Shown one piece after another: positions 16,432 through 26,200 of a stretch of 64,000 nt of DNA (positions within the stretch are counted from its first letter, which is position 1; the number at the start of each line of letters is the position of its first letter). The notes beneath the pieces were generated by a model that saw nothing but the letters and a program-made list of their open reading frames with translations, had not been told where the DNA came from and did no database searches. Both the position numbers and the translations under genes were made by a program. The DNA is from Odoribacter lunatus (lineage in GTDB: Bacteria > Bacteroidota > Bacteroidia > Bacteroidales > Marinifilaceae), in NCBI RefSeq assembly GCF_943193135.1, contig NZ_CALPCZ010000005.1, positions 1-64,000 on the forward strand, read 5' to 3'.

Positions 16432-18417
16432 ATGGAATTGAATTTGATACAGAAAGATCCATTGTTAGATGCGTTTCGCTATACAATAGAGCAACGTTAT
16501 CGGAATTTTATTTTGAGGGAAGTCGGATTTACAGAGGAAAATAAGAGGTTGGCGGATGTTTTTAATTCGTATTTGTATTATGGAATGCACTATTCCAAGG
16601 AAAAATGGGTTTTTCGGGAATGGGCTCCTAATGCGACTGCAATTTATTTGATTGGAGATTTTTCCGGGTGGCGAAAGGAAGAGGGGTTTCGTTTGAAGAG
16701 TGTGGGGAATGGGAATTGGGAGTTGGTGGTGGCGTCAGAAAAAATAAGGCATGGTATGAAGTATCGCTTGTTGGTAGAATGGGAAGGTGGTTGTGGCGAA
16801 CGACTTCCGAGTCATGCGAGACGGGTGATACAGAATGAAGAAACGAAGGCTTTTGATGCGGAAGTCTGGTTTCCGGAACAATATGTGTGGAAGCATAAGT
16901 GTCCTTCAAAGTTAAAGAATCCGTTAATATATGAAGCGCATGTAGGGATGAGTACGGAAGCGTGTCGGGTTTCTACTTTTGAGGAGTTTCGTACACAAGT
17001 ATTGCCGCGTGTTGCGGACTTGGGATATAATGCGATTCAGTTGATGGGTATTCAAGAGCATCCTTATTATGGCTCTTTCGGCTATCAAGTGTCAAATTTT
17101 TTTGCTGTGAGTTCCAGATTCGGGACGCCGGAAGATTTGAAATGTTTGGTGGATGATGCCCATGGGCGAGGGATTGCTGTCGTGATGGATTTAGTACATT
17201 CGCATGCCGTAAAGAATGAACTTGAGGGATTGAGCCGTTTTGACGGGACGTATAATCAATATTTTTATCAGGGAGAGCGCGGTGAGCATAATTTGTGGAA
17301 TTCAAGATGTTTTGATTACGGTAAAAATGAGGTCTTGAATTTTCTTTTATCTAATTGTAAGTATTGGCTAGAAGAGTTTCATTTTGACGGTTTCCGTTTT
17401 GATGGAATAACCAGTATGTTGTATTGGGATCACGGGCTTGGGCGTGATTTTACGGAATATAAGTTTTATTATGATGGGAATCAGGATGAAAATGCAATTA
17501 TTTATTTGACGTTAGCCAATCGTTTGATTCATCAGATAAATAAAAATGCGATTACCATAGCAGAAGATATGAGCGGAATGCCGGGGCTTGCTGTGCCGAT
17601 AGATGATGGAGGAATTGGTTTTGATTTTAGGTTGAGTATGGGAATTCCTGATTATTGGATAAAGTTGGTGAAAGAGAAGAAGGATGAGGAGTGGCATGTC
17701 GGGGATATGTTTTATGAATTGACTAATAAGCGGGAAGATGAGCATACTATTAGTTATGCGGAGAGTCATGATCAAGCGATGGTTGGAGACAAGACTTTGA
17801 TATTTCGGATGGTAGATAAGGAAATGTATACTTCCATGAATGTGTTTGAACGGAATATGACAGTCGATCGTGGAATGGCTCTGCATAAGATGATTCGCCT
17901 TTTGACAATAATGACAGCGGGGGACGGGTATCTTAATTTTTTGGGTAATGAATGGGGACATCCCGAATGGATCGATTTTCCAAGAGAAGGGAATGGCTGG
18001 AGTTTTGAACATGCGCGGCGTTTATGGCATTTGGCAGAAGATACAAATTTGCGTTATCGTTATCTGAATGTGTTTGATAAGGATATGATTCATTTGGTGA
18101 AGTCGGAAAATATTTTTCAATTCCGTCCGGAGCCGATGGTAAGAGATAATGAACAGCAAGTGTTAATTTTTTCCAGAGGGGATTTGATATTGGCTTTTAA
18201 TTTTAATCCTTTTAAATCTTTTTCTGATTATGCTTTTGGCGCAGCTCCCGGAAAATACAAGGAAGTATTGGGTACGGATGATAAAATATATGATGGGTTC
18301 GGACGTATGGATAAGTCTATAGAACATTTTACCTTATATGATGAAAAGACCGGAGATAATCGGATGAGTCTGTATCTGCCGGCACGTTCCGCTTTGGTCT
18401 TGAAATATGCAGATTGA
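16432..18417 (+). CDS. glgB: 1,4-alpha-glucan branching enzyme (eukaryote-like GH13 type)
   Basis: Adds alpha-1,6 branches to glycogen. ATG 16432 follows a GGGAGG ribosome site at 16421-16426. N-terminal CBM48 region (WVFREWAPNATAIYLIGDFS), then the GH13 barrel with DLVHSH, FDGFRFDGITSM (nucleophile Asp near 323), AITIAEDMSG (acid/base Glu near 376) and YAESHDQAMVGD. The ~660-residue plan and SHDQAM match the eukaryotic/Bacteroidetes branching enzyme rather than E. coli GlgB. First of four close genes on the plus strand. Confidence 0.93.
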   Translation: MELNLIQKDPLLDAFRYTIEQRYRNFILREVGFTEENKRLADVFNSYLYYGMHYSKEKWVFREWAPNATAIYLIGDFSGWRKEEGFRLKSVGNGNWELVVASEKIRHGMKYRLLVEWEGGCGERLPSHARRVIQNEETKAFDAEVWFPEQYVWKHKCPSKLKNPLIYEAHVGMSTEACRVSTFEEFRTQVLPRVADLGYNAIQLMGIQEHPYYGSFGYQVSNFFAVSSRFGTPEDLKCLVDDAHGRGIAVVMDLVHSHAVKNELEGLSRFDGTYNQYFYQGERGEHNLWNSRCFDYGKNEVLNFLLSNCKYWLEEFHFDGFRFDGITSMLYWDHGLGRDFTEYKFYYDGNQDENAIIYLTLANRLIHQINKNAITIAEDMSGMPGLAVPIDDGGIGFDFRLSMGIPDYWIKLVKEKKDEEWHVGDMFYELTNKREDEHTISYAESHDQAMVGDKTLIFRMVDKEMYTSMNVFERNMTVDRGMALHKMIRLLTIMTAGDGYLNFLGNEWGHPEWIDFPREGNGWSFEHARRLWHLAEDTNLRYRYLNVFDKDMIHLVKSENIFQFRPEPMVRDNEQQVLIFSRGDLILAFNFNPFKSFSDYAFGAAPGKYKEVLGTDDKIYDGFGRMDKSIEHFTLYDEKTGDNRMSLYLPARSALVLKYAD

Positions 18418-18444
18418 ATAAATTTATAGAAATTAATAATAAAT

Positions 18445-20415
18445 ATGGCTTATTTAAAGTTTAACAAAGATGAATTAGTGAATTTGGAGTATTCACTGAA
18501 ACGTGAAATTTTAGCGACGAATAGAGCAGGAGGATATTTATCTTCTACTATTATTTGTTGTAATACACGAAAGTATCACGGATTATTGATTGTGCCGATT
18601 GAAGAATTTAATGGAGAACGGCATGTATTGTTATCTGCTCTTGATGAAACTGTTGTACAGCATGGCCAGGCATTTAATTTGGGTATTCATAAGTATCCGG
18701 GAAATTATGAGCCGCGGGGGCATAAGTATATTGTAGATTTTGAGTACGAACCGGTTTATACCTTGACTTATCGTGTCGGTGGGGTGGTTTTGAAGAAGGA
18801 GATTGTATTGGTGCATAATGAGGACCAGGTTGTAATTCGGTATACTTTGGTGGATGCTCATTCGGAGACGTTGTTGCGCTTGAAACCTTTCTTGGCTTAT
18901 CGGAATGTGAATAGTCTTTGTAAGGCAAATATGATGGCTAATACAAAATATGAACCGATAGAGAATGGAATTCGCTCTAAATTGTATAATGGTTTTCCAT
19001 TTTTAAATATGCAGTTGAGCAAGGCCAATGATTTTGTAGCAGTGCCGGATTGGTACAAGAATATCGAGTATATGGAAGAGGAAAGTCGGGGATATGATTT
19101 TCGGGAAGATTTGTTTGTTCCAGGGTATTTTGAAGTGCCGATTAAAAAGGGAGAGAGTATTATCTTTTCCGCTTCTACGACTCCCGCTGCTTCCGGACGT
19201 TTGAAAACGAAGTTTCAGAAATTAGTAGATGAACGCGGGCCTCGTAACAGTTTTGTGAATTGTTTGAAATATTCAGCTTCTCAATTTATTGTGAAAGAGG
19301 GGAAAGATTCTGAAGTAATTGCAGGGTATCCTTGGTTTGGAGCTTGGGGACGTGATACATTTATTGCTTTGCCAGGGGTAACACTTTCTGCTAATAATGA
19401 TGTGAAGAGTTGTAAGGATGTATTGGATACGATGGTCCGTCAATTGAATAACGGCTTGTTCCCGAATGTGGGGAAAGGAAAGAATGCGGCATATAATTCC
19501 GTTGATGCCCCGATGTGGTTTTTCAAGGCTTTACAGGAGTATGGGGAAGCAGTTGGTGATGACGCATTGATTTGGAAGAGTTATGGCAGTAAGATGAAGT
19601 TGATATTAGCGGCTTATCGGAATGGTATTAATGCTTTTGTAAGAATGCATGATAACGGATTGATTTGGGCAGATGAGCCGGGGAAAGCACTTACTTGGAT
19701 GGATGCTATTGTAAATGGTTGTCCGGTAACACCACGTGGAGGCTATCAGGTAGAAATAAATGCTTTGTGGTATAATGCCATTTGTTATAGTTTAAAGTTG
19801 GCACAGGCAGCAGGTGATACTAAGTTTGTGAAAGAATGGGAGGCAATGCCTGAGAGGATAAAGGATAATTTTGTTGATATTTTCTGGATTCGGGATAAGG
19901 AATATTTGGCAGATTATGTCGGACCGGAAGGACAAAATATTTTTGTTCGCCCCAATCAAATCATAGCTTGTTCTCTGGAGTATAGTCCATTGACAGATGA
20001 AATGAAAGGGAAAGTGTTGAGTGTTGTAAAGAGAGAATTATTAACTCCGAGAGGTTTACGAACGTTATCACCTAAAAATCCTTTATATAAGGGGCTTTAC
20101 GGAGGAGATCAGGTTACTCGCGATGAAGCTTATCACCAAGGAACGGTATGGCCTTGGCTGACGGGACCTTATATTGAAGCTAATTTCCGTTTGTATGGTG
20201 CAGCTTTTGTTCCGAAGGCAAAAGAATTGGTTGCCGGGTTTGAAGAAGATATGACTTTGTATGGAGTATGTTCCATATCGGAAGTATATGATGGTAATCC
20301 GCCTTATCAGCCTAACGGTTGTATATCCCAGGCTTGGAGTGTCGGTGAAATTCTTAGAGCGCTTGCATTGACAGAAAAGTATGAAAATCTGGCTTCTCAG
20401 AAGAAAAAGAAATAA
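18445..20415 (+). CDS. Glycogen debranching enzyme (amylo-alpha-1,6-glucosidase family)
   Basis: N-terminal GDE_N-type domain (EILATNRAGGYLSST, NTRKYHGLL) followed by the (alpha/alpha)6-barrel GDE_C domain with AGYPWFGAWGRDTFIALPG, ADEPGKALTWMDA and YHQGTVWPWLTGPY. This is the bacterial debranching type (GH133-like) that removes alpha-1,6 branches. 656 residues; ends in a basic tail (SQKKKK). 27 bp after glgB and 30 bp before the GT4 gene, so cotranscribed. Confidence 0.9.
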   Translation: MAYLKFNKDELVNLEYSLKREILATNRAGGYLSSTIICCNTRKYHGLLIVPIEEFNGERHVLLSALDETVVQHGQAFNLGIHKYPGNYEPRGHKYIVDFEYEPVYTLTYRVGGVVLKKEIVLVHNEDQVVIRYTLVDAHSETLLRLKPFLAYRNVNSLCKANMMANTKYEPIENGIRSKLYNGFPFLNMQLSKANDFVAVPDWYKNIEYMEEESRGYDFREDLFVPGYFEVPIKKGESIIFSASTTPAASGRLKTKFQKLVDERGPRNSFVNCLKYSASQFIVKEGKDSEVIAGYPWFGAWGRDTFIALPGVTLSANNDVKSCKDVLDTMVRQLNNGLFPNVGKGKNAAYNSVDAPMWFFKALQEYGEAVGDDALIWKSYGSKMKLILAAYRNGINAFVRMHDNGLIWADEPGKALTWMDAIVNGCPVTPRGGYQVEINALWYNAICYSLKLAQAAGDTKFVKEWEAMPERIKDNFVDIFWIRDKEYLADYVGPEGQNIFVRPNQIIACSLEYSPLTDEMKGKVLSVVKRELLTPRGLRTLSPKNPLYKGLYGGDQVTRDEAYHQGTVWPWLTGPYIEANFRLYGAAFVPKAKELVAGFEEDMTLYGVCSISEVYDGNPPYQPNGCISQAWSVGEILRALALTEKYENLASQKKKK

Positions 20416-20445
20416 GGGTTGTAAATTATATTGAAATAAAATAAT

Positions 20446-21732
20446 ATGAAGACAAGAGTATTAATGTTCGGTTGGGAGTTTCCTCCCCATATTGCAGGAG
20501 GCTTGGGAACGGCTTGTCTTGGCTTAACAAAGGGGTTGGCCAAGCAGGGGGTGGAGGTCTTATTTGTGATGCCGAAAGCCAGTGGTGATGAAGATCAAAG
20601 TTCTGCCAAGATTATTAATGCGAGTGATGTTGAAGCGTTGTACAATCTTGCCGATATAGAGGAATATTGGAAGAATATCAATTTTATGGAAATAGGTTCC
20701 AATTTGATTCCTTATATGGATCCGGAGCAGTTCGAGCGGGAGGTGAGTGAGCAGAAAAAATACGGCACCCGTACAGAACGTATCGGTTTTAAGAATAAAT
20801 ATACGTTTTCCGGTAAGTATGGAGCAAACCTAATGGAAGAGGTGGCTCGTTATGCGATAGTTGCAGCAACGATAGCCCGTCAACAGAGTTTTGATGTTAT
20901 TCATGCTCATGATTGGCTGACTTATGCTGCAGGAATTGCGGCAAAGAAAGCGACCGGTAAACCTTTAGTAATTCATGTACACGCAACAGAATTTGATAGA
21001 AGCGGGGAGAATGTAAACAGTTTGGTGTTTAATTTGGAACGCCAAGGAATGTTGGCTGCAGATAGGGTAATCACTGTAAGTAATTTGACCCGTAATATTG
21101 TGATTAATCGTTATGGTATAGATCCGGCTAAAGTTGTTACGGTTCACAATGCTGTAGATTTCCAGTCTTATTCCGAACTGAATGTGGAGCGGGGTGTGAA
21201 AGAGAAAGTAGTGACTTTCTTGGGACGAATTACTTATCAAAAAGGACCGGAATATTTTATCGAAGCCGCGAATAAGGTACTGAAAGCCTATCCAAATGTT
21301 CGTTTTGTAATGGCAGGTAGTGGTGATTTGATGAACCGTTCAATTCGTCGGGTTGCCCGTTTGAAAATAGCTACTCGTTTCCATTTTACGGGTTTTTTAC
21401 GGGGACAAGATGTACAGAGAATGTTTGCACATAGTGATGTTTATGTGATGCCCTCTGTATCAGAACCATTCGGTATTTCCCCTTTGGAGGCTATGCGTTC
21501 GGGTGTGCCGACGATTATTTCTAAGCAATCAGGAGTCGCAGAAGTATTGAAGCATGCCATAAAAGTTGATTTTTGGGATGTGGATGCTTTGGCCGATTCG
21601 ATTTACGGACTATTGAAGTATCCGGCATTGTCAGAAATGGCAGGTCGTTGTGGGTTGGATGAGGTAAATACCTTGAAATGGGAGAATGCCGCCTATAAAC
21701 TGAAAAAAATATATGAAGAAGTGAAAAGATAG
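20446..21732 (+). CDS. GT4 glycosyltransferase, glycogen synthase-like
   Basis: GT-B fold with FGWEFPPHIAGGLGTACLGL at the start, VIHAHDWLTYAAG in the middle, and the C-terminal donor site FLGRITYQKGPEYFIEA ... VMPSVSEPFGISPLEAMRSG. The E-x7-E element is present. 428 residues. The family includes alpha-glucan/maltosyl synthases found in glycogen clusters of Bacteroidetes and other phyla. Location inside the glycogen operon supports a role in alpha-1,4 chain synthesis; donor and exact product are not determined by sequence. Confidence 0.82.
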   Translation: MKTRVLMFGWEFPPHIAGGLGTACLGLTKGLAKQGVEVLFVMPKASGDEDQSSAKIINASDVEALYNLADIEEYWKNINFMEIGSNLIPYMDPEQFEREVSEQKKYGTRTERIGFKNKYTFSGKYGANLMEEVARYAIVAATIARQQSFDVIHAHDWLTYAAGIAAKKATGKPLVIHVHATEFDRSGENVNSLVFNLERQGMLAADRVITVSNLTRNIVINRYGIDPAKVVTVHNAVDFQSYSELNVERGVKEKVVTFLGRITYQKGPEYFIEAANKVLKAYPNVRFVMAGSGDLMNRSIRRVARLKIATRFHFTGFLRGQDVQRMFAHSDVYVMPSVSEPFGISPLEAMRSGVPTIISKQSGVAEVLKHAIKVDFWDVDALADSIYGLLKYPALSEMAGRCGLDEVNTLKWENAAYKLKKIYEEVKR

Positions 21733-21770
21733 AGGGGTAAATAAAAGAAATAACAATAAAAAGATATATT

Positions 21771-23078
21771 ATGGATAAGAAAACCTTATGTTTATATTTT
21801 CAGGTTCATCAACCGGTACGCCTCAGAAAATATCACTTTTTTGACTTGGGTAAAAGTCATGATTATTATGATGAGTTTGCTAATCGAACCATTACACAAA
21901 AAGTTGCCCGTCGCTGTTATTTACCGGCAAATCAATTGATGTTGGATTTGATAAAGAAATATGGGAAAAATTTTAAAGTAAGTTTCTCCATTTCAGGATT
22001 GGCAATAGAGCAATTTGAAAAGTATGCGCCGGAAGTTATAGAAAGTTTTAAAGCTTTGGCAAAGACTGGTTGTGTAGAATTCTTAGCAGAAACTTATTCA
22101 CATTCTTTGGCATCATTAGTGGATGAAAAAGAATTTGATTTGCAGGTGAAACAGCATGCCGCTTTGATTAAAAAGCTGTTCGGGTATACACCTGTTACAT
22201 TTAGAAACACAGAGCTGGTTTATTCAGACAAAATAGGTGAAATGGTAGCTCGTATGGGGTATAAGACGATGCTGACAGAGGGAGCGAAGCATGTATTGGG
22301 ATGGAAGAGCCCTGATTTTGTTTATACAAACGCTTTAAATCCGAAATTAAAATTATTGCTGAAAAATTTCCGTTTGAGTGATGATATTGCTTTCCGTTTT
22401 TCCGATAAATCATGGGAAGGATGGCCGTTGACAGCTGAAAAATATGCTAATTGGTTGGCAGAGACAGTGAAGAATGAAGATATTATCAATCTGTTTATGG
22501 ACTATGAGACTTTCGGTGAACATCAGGATTTTTCTACCGGAATTTTTTCTTTCATCGCTAATTTACCACAGCAGGTATTTGCAACGTCAGCTTTTGAATT
22601 TCTGACTCCTTCCGAGGCTACGGCAAAACATCAGCCGGTAGCTCCGTTGAATGTGCCTTACGCTATTTCCTGGGCAGATGAAGAGCGCGATTTGACGGCA
22701 TGGTTAGGAAATGAATTGCAGTTGGAAGCTTTTGAAGAATTATATAAAGTAAGAGATAAAGTAAAAACAATAAATGATCCGGCATTAAACTACGATTATT
22801 GTTGTTTGCAGGCAAGTGACCATTTCTACTATATGTGTACAAAACTGTTTTCGGATGGGGCTGTTCATAAATATTTCACACCTTATGATTCTCCTTACGA
22901 AGCATTTATAAATTATATGAATGTATTGAGTGATTTTATTGCCCGTGTAGATGAAAAATATGCAGGGAAATCCAAAGTCACTAAAAAAGTGGAGAAAACA
23001 ACTCAAGTAAAAGCAAGTGCAACAAAAGAAGAAAAAGTAAGTGTGAAAACAACAACTTCTCGGACTAAGAAAAAATAA
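21771..23078 (+). CDS. GH57 family alpha-amylase/glucanotransferase-like enzyme with basic C-terminal tail
   Basis: Starts with the GH57 motif CLYFQVHQPVRL. The catalytic nucleophile is Glu in FRNTELVYS (near 148) and the acid/base Asp is in FMDYETFGEHQ (near 244). ASDHFYYM is the fifth conserved region. Acts on alpha-1,4-glucan, probably intracellular since no signal peptide is present. The last ~35 residues are a low-complexity Lys/Thr/Ser tail (ending TTSRTKKK) outside the catalytic fold. It closes the four-gene operon; a large hairpin terminator follows. Confidence 0.88.
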   Translation: MDKKTLCLYFQVHQPVRLRKYHFFDLGKSHDYYDEFANRTITQKVARRCYLPANQLMLDLIKKYGKNFKVSFSISGLAIEQFEKYAPEVIESFKALAKTGCVEFLAETYSHSLASLVDEKEFDLQVKQHAALIKKLFGYTPVTFRNTELVYSDKIGEMVARMGYKTMLTEGAKHVLGWKSPDFVYTNALNPKLKLLLKNFRLSDDIAFRFSDKSWEGWPLTAEKYANWLAETVKNEDIINLFMDYETFGEHQDFSTGIFSFIANLPQQVFATSAFEFLTPSEATAKHQPVAPLNVPYAISWADEERDLTAWLGNELQLEAFEELYKVRDKVKTINDPALNYDYCCLQASDHFYYMCTKLFSDGAVHKYFTPYDSPYEAFINYMNVLSDFIARVDEKYAGKSKVTKKVEKTTQVKASATKEEKVSVKTTTSRTKKK

Positions 23079-23101
23079 TTGTTTGATAAATGAGTTTTTA
23101 G

Positions 23102-23162
23102 AGTAGGATTTATAAAGTTTGGATTGTTTTTTAATGGTAAACTTAATGAATCCTACTTTTTT
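23102..23162 (+). terminator. Terminator after the GH57 gene
   Basis: Arms AGTAGGATT (23102-23110) and AATCCTACT (23149-23157) pair perfectly. An inner stem AAGTTT/AAACTT shortens the loop, and the second arm runs into a T-stretch. It separates the glgB-GH57 operon from the synthase-phosphorylase gene. Confidence 0.7.
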
Positions 23163-23177
23163 CTGTGATTTTTTTCT

Positions 23178-23185
23178 TATCTTTG
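23178..23185 (+). promoter_or_regulatory. -7 promoter element of the glycogen synthase-phosphorylase gene
   Basis: TATCTTTG, exact TAnnTTTG match, 30 bp upstream of the start codon. The -33 element is poor (a T-run at 23157-23162 within the terminator). Gives this gene its own promoter. Confidence 0.6.
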
Positions 23186-23215
23186 CACACCTATATATTT
23201 AAATATTAAAATTTT

Positions 23216-26200
23216 ATGGATAATAATAAAATGAAAAATCCCGCTTATTTATTTGAGGTTAGTTGGGAAGTCTGTAATAAAGTCGGTGGGATACATACAG
23301 TTATTTCGACAAAGGCATTAAATATGGTAAAAGAATATAGCAATAGCCATATTCTTATAGGGCCGGATGTATGGAGATATACGGAGCGAAATCCGGAATT
23401 TATTGATGATCCCCGTTTGTTCAAATCGTGGCGGATGAGAGCTGCACAAGAAGGTTTGCGCATCAAAGTCGGTCGTTGGAACGTTGCCGGACAGCCTATA
23501 GTCATACTTGTCGATTTTACGACTTTTATAGCACAAAAAGATGCCATTTTCGCTTCTTTTTGGGAAAAATATAAATTGGATTCTATTGGAGGACAGTGGG
23601 ATTATGTAGAACCGGCGTTGTTTGGTTATGCATCCGGTAAAGTAATTGAAAGCTTTGTGCGTTTTAATACAACATTGCGTCAGAAAATCATAGCACAATT
23701 TCACGAATGGATGACCGGTACCGGATTGCTATATTTAAAACACGCTATGCCGCAAGTAGGTTGTGTATTTACGACTCATGCAACCGTATTAGGACGTTGT
23801 GTTGCCGGGAATAACTTGCCGCTTTACAGTGAGATGAAAAACTATGCCCCGGAAGAGCTTGCCCGTCGTTTTAACGTCGTATCAAAACAATCTTTGGAAA
23901 AAACAGCAGCATGTAATGCAGATTGTTTTACCACAGTGAGTGAAATTACAGCGACCGAATGTGCTCATTTCTTGGACAAAGAAGTGGATTTAGTCACACC
24001 AAACGGTTTTGAGCCGGTATTTACACCTAAAGAGGAACAGTTTGAAGCAAAACGTTTGGCAGGACGGGAAAAGTTTATGCAAGTAGCTCAAGCCTTATTG
24101 GGGCGTCCGGTAGATCAAGATGCTTTTATTGTTGGTATTAGCGGACGGTATGAATTCAAAAATAAAGGAATAGATGTATTTGTTGAAGCTTTAGGGCGTT
24201 TGAATAGGGCGAGTGGACTCAAAAAAGAAGTATTAGCCTTTATTCTTGTACCGGCAGGACAAAATGGTCCTAATAGTGAATTGGTACATAATCTGAACAC
24301 TCCGAATCAGCCGACAACAGTTAGCAACAGCTATGTGACTCACAATTTATCCGATGTGGCACACGATCCGGTAATGAATAGTATTCGGGTACAAGAATTG
24401 GGTAATAGTGAGCAAGATCGTGTAAAAGTATTCTTTGTACCTTCTTATTTGAATGGAGACGATGGCGTTTTCAACATGCCTTACTACGATTTATTAATAG
24501 GTATGGACTTGACAATCTTCCCGTCTTACTATGAACCGTGGGGATACACACCGTTGGAAAGTTTGGCATTCAAAGTACCGACCATTACCACTACATTGGC
24601 AGGTTTTAGTGTATGGGTAAAGGAACATTACAATATGGAGCATCCGGGCATTGAAGTAATTCGGCGTGAAGATGGCAACGGAGATTACGTCATTAATTCA
24701 ATCGTAGACCGGATTAAATATACCATGGAATTAAGCGGTACTGAGATGGTTAAAAACAAAGAAAATGCGAAAGACGTTTCTCGCATAGCTCTTTGGGACA
24801 ACCTTCTGATATATTACAAAAAAGCTTATGAATTGGCATTAAATCGGGTTAATGACAGATTAAAAGACATATCTACAACAATCCGCGAACAAGATACCTA
24901 TATTGAAAAACAATTATCTGTAAATAATCCTCATTGGATTAGCGTCATGATACATCGCTCCATTCCGGAGAAATTGAGCGGATTGGAAGAACTATCCAAG
25001 AATCTTTGGTGGTGTTGGAATGATGAAGCCAGAGAATTATTCCGGAGCATTGATATTGAACAATGGCGTGCATGCGGACACAACCCGATAGCTTTGCTTG
25101 ATAAAATCTCTTTGAATCGTTATAAAGAATTGGAGAATGATGCTGCCTTTGTAAGTAAATTGGAAGCCGTATACAACCGCTTCAAAGAATATATGGCAGG
25201 AAAAGATAAAATGAGTGGAGCTGGAGTTGCTTATTTTAGTATGGAATACGGCTTGCATACATCTTTGAAGATATATTCCGGTGGACTGGGAATCTTGGCA
25301 GGGGACTATCTGAAAGAGGCCAGTGACAAAGGTACCAAAATAACGGCAGTCGGTCTGTTGTACCGTTACGGTTACTTCACACAGAAATTATCGGCAATGG
25401 GAGACCAGGAAGCTGAATACGAAGCACAAGACTTCATGAAAATTGCCGTAACTCCTGTACGTGATGAACAAGGAAACTGGCAGACCATCAGTTTAGTATT
25501 CCCAGGACGAAACGTATATGCCCGAATCTGGAGAGTTGATGTCGGTCGTATTGAACTTTATTTATTGGATACCGATTTTGAAGATAACTTACAAGAAGAC
25601 CGTTCCATTACCCATCATCTTTACGGAGGAGATTGGGAAAACCGCTTGAAACAAGAATTACTTTTGGGATGTGGAGGTATACAGGCTCTGAGAAAATTAG
25701 GTATCGAAGCAGCCACCTATCATTGCAATGAAGGACACGCTGCATTCACGGGACTTGAGCGTTTGAAAGAATACATACAGGACGAACATCTAACCTTTGC
25801 AGAAGCATTGGAAGTTGTACGTTCCTCTTCTCTTTTCACGACCCATACGCCGGTACCTGCAGGACACGACGCATTCTCCGAAAATATGTTGCGTACATAT
25901 ATCGCTCATTATGCTGACCGGTTGAAGATTTCTTGGGAAAAACTTTTGGGATTAGGTAAAATAAACGTAGGTGACCCGAATGAGAAATTCTCCATGAGTT
26001 TCTTAGCTGCGAACTTGGCACAAGAAGTAAACGGAGTAAGTTGGTTGCATGGAGAAGTAAGCCGTGATATATTCAAAGGATTATGGCCGGGTTATCTTCC
26101 GGAAGAGTTACATATCAGTTACGTGACCAATGGTGTACATTATCCGACTTGGACGGCTCCGGAATGGAAAAAAGTAGAAGCTGCTATCTTCGGAAACGCT

